From the NCBI GenBank assembly GCA_031290235.1, contig JAITNX010000183.1:1-36577 (forward strand): DNA of 36,577 nt, given 5' to 3'. The DNA is from Synergistaceae bacterium. Its GTDB lineage: Bacteria; Synergistota; Synergistia; Synergistales; Synergistaceae. Shown here piece by piece: positions 9,475 to 16,914 of this stretch; position 1 is the stretch's first letter; every line of letters begins with the position of its first letter. A program made the translations under genes and the position numbers. The notes beneath the pieces were generated by a model. The model made no database searches, was not told the origin of the DNA, and saw only the letters and a program-made list of their open reading frames with translations.

Positions 9475-10635
9475 CTATTCAGAGACGCTTTCTATATCTA
9501 TCCGTTCAAGCTGCTCCTTTGTCAGCTCCAGCGGAGCCACCAGACAAACGAACGAATCAGATTCCTTCGCACGAACCATCATGTGGCCGTCGGACCCGTT
9601 GAAGAGCAGTTGAGTCACCTGATCATCCAATACCTTGACGGCGTCATGAAAATATTTTGAATTTACACCTATCGCTACCTGGTTTCCTCCGACTTCGCAC
9701 TGTATGTTCTCCACAGCCTCCCCAAACTCAGGAGCCCTGCCAGAGAGCACACAACCAGCATCAGGTTCCATATTTATTATCAATATTCTATTGTAATCGC
9801 GAACTACCACGTCGACGCGCTCTATGGCGGCAATCAGTTCCAGCCTGTCAATCGCGGCTGTCGTGCTGAAAGACGTCGGCAATATTTTATCGTAGGCCGG
9901 AAATTTGGACTCAACCCTGCGGACCGCGAACTCCACGTTCTCGGCAACGAAGTAGGCCTGTGAGTCATCAAAAATTATTTTAATCATCAGACTCGGTTCC
10001 AGCAGTCCCAATACCCTCTGAAGCTCCTTCAAACCCTTCATAGGCAACAGTATGGATTTCGAATCGCCGCCATCTGTTATCTCGCTGCGACAGATGGCGA
10101 GCCTTCTCTTATCGGTGGACACTATGTTAATCAGGCCATCCATCGTTTCAAAATAAGCCGACGAGAGATATTGAGGATATTCGTCGCCAGTGGAGGCGCA
10201 GAGTGTCCCCCTATCGAGGGCAAGCTGGAGTTTTGAAGCCTCTATCGAACAGAGCAGCTCCCCTCCATCCGAGGATGGAAGTTTTGGAAAGTCGCCAACT
10301 GGATACGTAGAAAAGCGATATCTGCTCTTTCCTGAATTCATGACCGCGTGACCCTCATCGTCTACCTGAAGCATAAAATCAGACGATCCGGCCTTCCTGA
10401 ACAGCTCTGTAACTCCCTTGAGCGGGATCACTGCTTCCCCTGGCTCTATCACAGTAACGCCCTGTGCCTTGCAGATTATGGAGGTCTTTATATCAGTTGC
10501 CTGAAGCTCTACTCCATTGATATCAGCCTTCATCCGCACGCTGGAGAATATGTTCATGGCTCCGGACGATCCGGCGCTTCTCTCGGCCAGCCCCCAACTT
10601 TTTAAAAAATTTACCTTGTCGACGTTTACCCTCAT
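9475..10635 (-). CDS. dnaN: DNA polymerase III beta subunit (sliding clamp)
   Basis: 386 aa clamp protein (ADINGVELQATDIKTSIICKAQGVTVIEPGEAVIPLKGVTELFRK... RYRFSTYPVGDFPKLP...); synteny dnaA-dnaN-recF. Confidence 0.95.
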   Translation of the reverse strand: MRVNVDKVNFLKSWGLAERSAGSSGAMNIFSSVRMKADINGVELQATDIKTSIICKAQGVTVIEPGEAVIPLKGVTELFRKAGSSDFMLQVDDEGHAVMNSGKSRYRFSTYPVGDFPKLPSSDGGELLCSIEASKLQLALDRGTLCASTGDEYPQYLSSAYFETMDGLINIVSTDKRRLAICRSEITDGGDSKSILLPMKGLKELQRVLGLLEPSLMIKIIFDDSQAYFVAENVEFAVRRVESKFPAYDKILPTSFSTTAAIDRLELIAAIERVDVVVRDYNRILIINMEPDAGCVLSGRAPEFGEAVENIQCEVGGNQVAIGVNSKYFHDAVKVLDDQVTQLLFNGSDGHMMVRAKESDSFVCLVAPLELTKEQLERIDIESVSE

Positions 10636-10680
10636 TCGTCCAACTCCTTCCGCGACGTGCGCAAAATCTTATTCATACTA

Positions 10681-10850
10681 GTTCTATTATCTCTATAATA
10701 TATAAAAATAGCAGTCGAAGTAGTAGGGGCTGTGGATTAGTGGAAAATATATCTGAGCCGGCTAAATCAGCAGATATACACTGTGGACATCCTCATATGA
10801 AATGTCTTGATGTTATACACATTTTCCACAAAAAAATTGTGGAAACATCG
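10681..10850. other. Putative oriC unwinding region (dnaA-dnaN intergenic)
   Basis: Box 10731-10739 TGTGGATTA next to GC cluster and TAC/TAC/TTC/GAC/TGC/TAT triplets on the minus strand, then an AT-rich tract. Further boxes: TTATACACA (10813-10821), TTTTCCACA (10822-10830), TGTGGAAAC (10838-10846). Confidence 0.7.
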
Positions 10851-10903
10851 GACTGAGGATGAAATAACCCCAAATATTCACAAAAAAAGACCACTTTTTA
10901 CCG

Positions 10904-12250
10904 CTAATTTCCCAACTTATTCATGATGTTATCCACTACCGATTTGATTTTGAGATTATTGGTTTTCAATAACTCGCCTATCTTATTATAGGCATGAAGA
11001 ACTGTCGTGTGATCTTTCTTGTTGAACGTACGCCCTATATGCTGGAGGCTGTAGTCGCTAAGAAGTTTTCGGCAGAGGTACATGGCTATCTGACGAGCTT
11101 CGGCCAATTCGGCCGTCCTCTTTGGAGATATGAGATCTTCGACCGAGATATTATAGCTCTCCGCTGTAAGCTGCTGTATGTAATCAATGCTGATCTTGCC
11201 CTTTGTTGTGTTGCGAAGTACGTCGTTGAACCAGATACCCATGTTTTCGGGGCTTATTGGTTCCGCGTTTGTGTTCGAGTAGTGTATTATGCGGTTTAAA
11301 GCGCCCTCCAGTTCTCTGATATTGCTGGATATGTTCTGAGCCAGGAAGAGTATCACTTCCTCTGGTATCTTGTAGCCCTTCATCTCATCCTTTTTTTGTT
11401 CCGCTTTTTTCTGCAGAATGGCCACCCTCGTCTCGAGGTCGGGCTGTTGTATGTCGGTCACAAGTCCCCACTCGAAACGAGATACCAGCCTCTCCTCTAC
11501 CCCTTTTATATCTCTGGGCGGACGGTCTGAGCTGATGACGATCTGCTTGCTCGCCCCGTGCAGGCTGTTGAAGGTGTTGAAAAATTCCTCCTGGGTGCTT
11601 TCTTTTTCCTCTATGAATTGTATGTCATCCACGAGCAGGACGTCCAGGTTTCTGTACTGTGCCCTAAATTCGTAAGTTGTGTTCTGTCTTATGGACGTTA
11701 TAAGGTCGTTGGTGAACTGTTCGGAACTCACGTATAGGGTACGGGCGCCCTGAAGGTTTTGTTCCACGTGGTGGGCTATTGCGTGCATGAGATGTGTCTT
11801 GCCCAGTCCGACACCGCCCCATATAAAAAGAGGGTTGTAGGCGACGCCAGGCGATTCGCTGACAGCAAGGCTGGCCGCGTGCGCAAGCCTGTTGGATTTG
11901 CCTACAACGAACGCGTCAAATACGTAGTTTGGATTTAGTCCGTTCCTGTTTGAATTAGTGGCCTGAGTCTGCACAACCGCTTTGGCCCTTTCCTGCTCCT
12001 GAGGAGTGTCGTTTAGAGTTATCGCCACATGCTCCGCGTGTCCACGCGAGCGCAAAAATTCCTCCATAGGTATCAGTATTTTGTTCTCTATACTTGCCTT
12101 GGCGAAGGGATTTGCCACGTTGATTGTCAGCACCCCACCGTCTATCGATATCGGAAGGCAGGAGTACAGCCATACGTCAGCGCCTTGCGGCAGAAAATCT
12201 TTAGCGGACTGTGTAACATCGTTCCATATCGCGTCCAAGTTTTTTTCCAA
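10904..12250 (-). CDS. dnaA: Chromosomal replication initiator protein DnaA
   Basis: NPLFIWGGVGLGKTHLMHAIAHHV Walker A; VLLVDDIQFI; C-terminal domain IV ...AEARQIAMYLCRKLLSDYSLQHIGRTFNKKDHTTVLHAYNKI. ORF is open to 12409, but the extra N-terminus covers the DnaA-box region. Domain I starts near TTG at 12250, preceded by GGGGTG; ATG at 12316 is an alternative. Confidence 0.95.
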   Translation of the reverse strand: MEKNLDAIWNDVTQSAKDFLPQGADVWLYSCLPISIDGGVLTINVANPFAKASIENKILIPMEEFLRSRGHAEHVAITLNDTPQEQERAKAVVQTQATNSNRNGLNPNYVFDAFVVGKSNRLAHAASLAVSESPGVAYNPLFIWGGVGLGKTHLMHAIAHHVEQNLQGARTLYVSSEQFTNDLITSIRQNTTYEFRAQYRNLDVLLVDDIQFIEEKESTQEEFFNTFNSLHGASKQIVISSDRPPRDIKGVEERLVSRFEWGLVTDIQQPDLETRVAILQKKAEQKKDEMKGYKIPEEVILFLAQNISSNIRELEGALNRIIHYSNTNAEPISPENMGIWFNDVLRNTTKGKISIDYIQQLTAESYNISVEDLISPKRTAELAEARQIAMYLCRKLLSDYSLQHIGRTFNKKDHTTVLHAYNKIGELLKTNNLKIKSVVDNIMNKLGN

Positions 12251-12350
12251 GTCAACACCCCGTCTATTTTTTCGGCTGCGCTCAGCGCGACTGAAGATCG
12301 TGTTATATTCTAGCATGATTGATCGACTGATGTGATCTATTTGCCCAATA

Positions 12351-12534
12351 TTATCCACCAGATTTATCCACATATACACAATTTTCGGCATGAGGTTTGT
12401 GGATATCATGAAAGGTTGATATAACTATCATGATGGGTATAAGTTTATCCGAAAAAAACATCGTTGTATAAAAAACTGGTCTCAGGCGAAGTGGAAAATA
12501 CGCCAAAGATATACACATGTGTGGATATCTTTGG
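12351..12534. other. Putative oriC DnaA-box cluster upstream of dnaA
   Basis: TTATCCACA at 12364-12372 (perfect), TTATCCACC at 12351, ATATACACA at 12372 and 12509, TGTGGATAT at 12398 and 12520. Confidence 0.65.
12503..12534. repeat. 32-bp near-palindrome in dnaA/DUF362 divergent region
   Basis: CCAAAGATAT-ACACATGTGTGG-ATATCTTTGG: 10-bp perfect outer arms and an inner ACACATGTGT palindrome. Confidence 0.85.
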
Positions 12535-12653
12535 TGGGTAACTTTTGGTTAATATTGAATTTGGGTGTATATATATACACTTGTGTAATATGAGTATTAG
12601 GAAGATAATTTATTGCATATTATAAAATATTTGTCCTAAAAGGAGGGTTTGGG

Positions 12654-13571
12654 ATGAACAGGCGTGAGTTTTTGAAAAAATCCGCTATGATAGGAATAGG
12701 CGCGGGGGTGTTGTTTTTGCCAAAGGGTCTCAAAATAATCGCTTCGCCGGCGGAGTCAGCCGAGAGTTATCCGGACCTGGTGGCCCTGAAGGGCGGAGGG
12801 CTCGAGGCGATGCTCGATCGCGGCATGAAGGAAATCGGCGGCATGGGAAGATTTGTGAGCAAGGGACAGAAGGTACTCATTAAACCGAACATGTCATGGG
12901 ATGTAGCGCCGGACGGAGCCGCTAACACGTCGCCAGAGCTAGTTGCCGCGATAGTTAAGCACTGCCAGGCTGCAGGAGCTTCCAGTGTCGTGGTCATGGA
13001 TCACTCGATAGAGTATTGGGATAACAGCAGAAAAGTCTCCGGCATTGACGACGCGATAAAAAGTGTGGGGGCCATCTATGCGCCATCCGAGAAGGATGGA
13101 TACTATCAGAAAGTATCACTGGACGGTAAAACACTGCGCGAGACGATGATTCACGAAGCACTCCTGGAGTGTGACGTGCTCATTAGCGCTCCAGTCCTGA
13201 AGCACCACGGAGGGGCGGGAGTGAGTATATCGGCAAAGGGTCTCATGGGCTGCATCTGGGATAGAAGGGATTATCACTCGATGGGATTGCAGAACTGCAT
13301 AGCCGATTTTATGCACGCCAAAAAACCGGACCTGAATATCATAGACGCGAACAAGGTCATAACGAGGCATGGTCCGCGCGGCGGTTCGCCAAATGACATC
13401 GTTGACATGAAATCTCTATTGATATCGACCGATATCGTCGCCGCCGATACCGCCGGCGCCATGATGCTCGGCCGCAAACAAGGCGAGATTGAGCACATAA
13501 GGCTGGCTGCCGAGGCTGGTTTCGGCGAGATGGACCTCTCGAAAATAAAGATCGAGAGAATAACTGTGTGA
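12654..13571 (+). CDS. DUF362 domain-containing protein with twin-arginine signal peptide
   Basis: N-terminus MNRREFLKKSAMIGIGAGVLF (RRxFLK Tat signal). DUF362 features VLIKPNMSWD, ISAPVLKHHGGAGVSISAKGLMGCIWDRR; AAAAGGAGGG ribosome-binding site. Confidence 0.9.
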   Translation: MNRREFLKKSAMIGIGAGVLFLPKGLKIIASPAESAESYPDLVALKGGGLEAMLDRGMKEIGGMGRFVSKGQKVLIKPNMSWDVAPDGAANTSPELVAAIVKHCQAAGASSVVVMDHSIEYWDNSRKVSGIDDAIKSVGAIYAPSEKDGYYQKVSLDGKTLRETMIHEALLECDVLISAPVLKHHGGAGVSISAKGLMGCIWDRRDYHSMGLQNCIADFMHAKKPDLNIIDANKVITRHGPRGGSPNDIVDMKSLLISTDIVAADTAGAMMLGRKQGEIEHIRLAAEAGFGEMDLSKIKIERITV

Positions 13572-13592
13572 CAGGGCGAATAGCGCCATCAA

Positions 13593-15098
13593 ATGGATAA
13601 AAAATCGGATTCTTTGTCCAGCAGGAGATACTACAAATTCGCGTTTGTCCTCCGATGTTCGGTCGCCGTGTTATTTCTGGCGGCGTTTCTGTTTGTCTAC
13701 GCGAGTTCCAGTCGCAATGATATAACGAGCCGCCTTCTATGGACGCAATTCTCGGGCGGAATTTCGCGCGGCGGCGTCATAAGCGCGCTGTTTATCGGCG
13801 TGGTAGCCTCGGCTCTGATGTTCGGCAGAATATATTGCTCGGTCCTCTGTCCTATGGGTACGCTTCAGGAGATCGTCTGGAGGATATCAGGCAGTATCGG
13901 ACGCGTTTGGGGGAGAAAAAACAAAAAGAGGAGATACGTTCGCCCCTGGAAGATTCGCTATCTCGTTCCCCTGCTCGCGTCGGCCGGATTTGTTCTTGTC
14001 GATCCCCTTCTAGTTATAATTCTCGACCCGATATCAAACTTTGGGAGGGGGATAACTTCCTTGCTGTCCATCTGGAGAGGGGATGTCAGGGGCATTACGA
14101 TAGGTTTCCTCGTGATGTTCGCGGCAATTCTTGTATTATCCGCGGCGAGGGGAAGAAGGTTCTGTGACTGGTGTCCTGTCGGCACGGTTCTTGGGCTGGC
14201 GTCCCGCTTGGCGCCGCTGGGGATGAAAATTGGAGAAGGGTGCGTCTCGTGCGGGATATGCGAGGGAGCGTGCCCAATGAACTGCATCGATGCGGGAGCC
14301 AGGAAACTTGAGCGGGATCGCTGCGTCTTATGCGTTGCCTGCGCCTCGTCTTGTCCGGGTTCTTTCATAAGCTGCGGAGCGGCTGACGCTGCCGGCAGCC
14401 TCGCGAGGGCTGGGCGCAGGGGTTTCTTGAAGGGCGCGGTTCCGTATGTAATGGGCCTCGCTTATCTGTTGGGCAGGAATTTGAGAAATTTATCGGCCGA
14501 TCCATCTGATTTCAGCCGGGCCATGGAGAGGAGCGAGGGGATTGAAGGTGCTATAATGCCACCGGGTGCTGGCGACGTCGTCAACTATTCTTCGCACTGC
14601 GTAGGGTGTCAGGCTTGTGTCGCGGCGTGTCCCGTGAAGGTCATAAAGGCGATTGCTTCCGCAAAACCGGAACTCAGCTACGCCGACGGTTACTGCCAGT
14701 ACAGTTGCGTCGAGTGCGGAAAGGTCTGTCCGTCAGGAGCTATAAGACATCTGTCGGTGGCCGAGAAGAGGATGACCAGAGTTGCCCTCTCGCGCCTTGA
14801 CCTTTCGAAGTGTGTCGTCGTCACGAAATCTCAGGCCTGCGGCGCTTGCGCGGAAGTCTGTCCAACAAGGGCTCTTAGGATGGAGCCCTACGGGGGAAGA
14901 CCGGGCCTGACTATTCCTGTCTTCGAAGAGGAATATTGCATAGGCTGCGGCGCGTGCCTTTACGCATGCCCGGCTCAGCCTAAGGCCTTCACCATAGAGG
15001 GCGCGGCGGCTCAGACTCTGACTCCTGGAATGCGTCCGACGCTGGAGGAGGACGAAGGGCTTCCAGCCTTGCCGGATACGGACGATTTCCCATTTTGA
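13593..15098 (+). CDS. NapH-like membrane polyferredoxin (multiple [4Fe-4S] motifs) with internal Tat-like motif
   Basis: Four hydrophobic segments; CSVLCPMGTLQE and CDWCPVG NapH-type motifs; CVSCGICEGACP, CVLCVACASSCP, CVGCQACVAACP, CVECGKVCP, CGACAEVCP, CIGCGACLYACP; RRGFLKGAVPYVMGLAYLLG in the middle. Confidence 0.9.
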   Translation: MDKKSDSLSSRRYYKFAFVLRCSVAVLFLAAFLFVYASSSRNDITSRLLWTQFSGGISRGGVISALFIGVVASALMFGRIYCSVLCPMGTLQEIVWRISGSIGRVWGRKNKKRRYVRPWKIRYLVPLLASAGFVLVDPLLVIILDPISNFGRGITSLLSIWRGDVRGITIGFLVMFAAILVLSAARGRRFCDWCPVGTVLGLASRLAPLGMKIGEGCVSCGICEGACPMNCIDAGARKLERDRCVLCVACASSCPGSFISCGAADAAGSLARAGRRGFLKGAVPYVMGLAYLLGRNLRNLSADPSDFSRAMERSEGIEGAIMPPGAGDVVNYSSHCVGCQACVAACPVKVIKAIASAKPELSYADGYCQYSCVECGKVCPSGAIRHLSVAEKRMTRVALSRLDLSKCVVVTKSQACGACAEVCPTRALRMEPYGGRPGLTIPVFEEEYCIGCGACLYACPAQPKAFTIEGAAAQTLTPGMRPTLEEDEGLPALPDTDDFPF

Positions 15099-15168
15099 GA
15101 CCAATATATTATTTAATAGAACGCAAATAGGCAGGAAGATAATTGAAAAATAATTGGGGGTGTTATTT

Positions 15169-15354
15169 ATGAATCTCGGCATGGGCGAAATTGCGCTTCT
15201 CATCATTCTGGCTCTCGTCGTCTTCGGTCCGAAGCGGCTGCCTGACGTCGGAAGGGCCGCCGGCGACGCCATAAGAGAGTTTAAATCGGCAATGAGCGGG
15301 ACGCCTGATTCAAAAAAGGAGACTGAAAAAACTGAAACCAGCTCCACGGAGTGA
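15169..15354 (+). CDS. tatA: Sec-independent translocase TatA/TatE family protein
   Basis: MNLGMGEIALLIILALVVFGPKRLPDVGRAAGDAIREFKSAM: TM plus FGPKRLPD hinge plus amphipathic helix; ATG at 15169. Confidence 0.93.
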   Translation: MNLGMGEIALLIILALVVFGPKRLPDVGRAAGDAIREFKSAMSGTPDSKKETEKTETSSTE

Positions 15355-16081
15355 GAGAGGGGAGGCAAAGTCCTCCGGGGAGTGGGAGGAGCACGTCGGG
15401 GAACTGAGGCGCCGAGTAATTTATGTCCTGGCCGTCTTCATGGCCGCAACTCTCGCCTCGCTGGCTCTCTCCGAACGTATCGCGTCGTTTTTGACGACGC
15501 CGGTAGCGCATTTTGGAGTGAAGCTGTATACGTTCGCTCCGACTGAGAAGTTCATGGCCCATCTTAACATCGCTGTAATGACCGGCGTCGTCTTGTCCGC
15601 GCCGTTTTTCATCCTTCAGGCCGGAGTTTTTATATGGCCCGCGCTGCTTGCGGGCGAAAGAAGGTACGTGGTATTTTCGCTTCTGGCCGTGCCGTTCCTG
15701 TTTCTTGTTGGGGCTGCGGCGGCATACAGCTTTTTTGCGCCGGTCGTGCTTGGTTTCTTCCTCTCGTTTGGGGCAGGCGACGGAGTGGAGGCCATGTGGG
15801 GCCTTGGCCAGTACTTGTCTCTCCTGGCCGGCATGATGCTGGCGACTGGCCTGTTGCTGCAGATGCCGCTGCTTTTGCTGGCGCTTTTCGCTCTGGGCGT
15901 GACGACGCCCCAAAAAATCGCCTCCCTCCGTCCCTATATAGTGTTTCTGATATTCCTGTTGGCCGGGATCCTTACCCCCCCGGACGTGACGAGTCAGATA
16001 ATGCTCGGGGCAGCGCTCTATCTGCTGTTTGAGCTGACGCTGATAATCGGAAGATCTTATTGGAGGGGAAAACATGGATAG
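15353..16081 (+). CDS. tatC: Sec-independent translocase TatC; start codon not identifiable in this frame
   Basis: Multi-TM protein with N-terminal EWEEHVGELRRRVIYVLAV (TatC HxxELRxR signature) and FMAHLNIAVMTGVVLSAPFFILQAGVFIWPAL. The frame is continuous from the stop near 15291, but the first ATG (15440) lies after the conserved motif. Confidence 0.88.
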   Translation, partial: ERGEAKSSGEWEEHVGELRRRVIYVLAVFMAATLASLALSERIASFLTTPVAHFGVKLYTFAPTEKFMAHLNIAVMTGVVLSAPFFILQAGVFIWPALLAGERRYVVFSLLAVPFLFLVGAAAAYSFFAPVVLGFFLSFGAGDGVEAMWGLGQYLSLLAGMMLATGLLLQMPLLLLALFALGVTTPQKIASLRPYIVFLIFLLAGILTPPDVTSQIMLGAALYLLFELTLIIGRSYWRGKHG

Positions 16082-16895
16082 AAATCAAATAGAGGCTTTT
16101 ATGACGCGTTTGATCGACGAGCCTGGAGGTAACTACGTCGCGGAGGACGCCGCCATTTTGCCCGATCTCGTCTCGCTGAAGCTGTTCGAGCGTCCGAATG
16201 CAGGAGTGGCCGCGCACGACGACCGGTATTTCACTAAATGCAAGGAACCTGGGGTCGTCGGGCCTCATTACATGCTTCCATCGGAGTGGCTGCCGGATGC
16301 GAGGAGCGTTATATCCATATTTTTCGGGTTCACCCCGAGGGTCTTGAGCAGCAACGCGGCGGATCGCCGGGAACCTTCCGGCGAGTGGCTCCACGCCCGA
16401 ATAGAGGGGCAGAAGTTCATTTCCTGGGCGATGACTGCCCTGAAGGATGAGTTGGAGCGCTGTGGGCACAGGGCGGTAATTCCGTCGTCAGATCCCCGCT
16501 TCTACGCCGTTGGGCGTCCGGACGAGGCCAGTCGGCCAGGGATGTCCTTCACCAGCGTCTGGTCCGAGAGACATGCGGCCTACGCCTGCGGGCTGGGGAC
16601 ATTTGGGCTGTCGAAGGGCCTGATAACAAAAAATGGCATTGCGGGCAGATTCGGAAGCGTAGTGACGACTCTTTTGCTGCCTCCCACCCCTCGAGATTAC
16701 ACGGAAGTGTACGAGTATTGCATAATGTGCGGCGAATGCGCCAGGCAATGTCCAGTTGGCGCCATTACGATCGAGGGGGGCAAGAAACACCCGATATGCG
16801 GTGAGTATGTCGACGCTACCAAGAAAAAATACGCCCCTCGCTACGGTTGCGGCAAATGCCAAGTGGCAGTCCCATGTCAGAGCGGGAGGCCGTAG
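16074..16895 (+). CDS. QueG-like (epoxyqueuosine reductase-related) 4Fe-4S protein
   Basis: VWSERHAAYACGLGTFGLSKGLITKNGIAGRFGSVVTTLLL...YCIMCGECARQCPVGAITIEGGKKHPICGEY...YGCGKCQVAVPC: arrangement of QueG/reductive-dehalogenase-like ferredoxin proteins. Confidence 0.8.
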   Translation: MDRNQIEAFMTRLIDEPGGNYVAEDAAILPDLVSLKLFERPNAGVAAHDDRYFTKCKEPGVVGPHYMLPSEWLPDARSVISIFFGFTPRVLSSNAADRREPSGEWLHARIEGQKFISWAMTALKDELERCGHRAVIPSSDPRFYAVGRPDEASRPGMSFTSVWSERHAAYACGLGTFGLSKGLITKNGIAGRFGSVVTTLLLPPTPRDYTEVYEYCIMCGECARQCPVGAITIEGGKKHPICGEYVDATKKKYAPRYGCGKCQVAVPCQSGRP

Positions 16896-16914
16896 CGTCG
16901 CCGTTTTTCGAAGT

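Noticed and set aside
15312-15319. dnaX-like -1 slippery heptamer A AAA AAG in tatA
   Set aside because: A -1 shift here reads AAA AAA GGA GAC TGA and stops at once; tatC is in the +1 frame, so this heptamer does not explain it.
15281-16075. 264-aa minus-strand ORF opposite tatC
   Set aside because: Gln/Arg/His-rich shadow of hydrophobic TatC codons; not a plausible protein.
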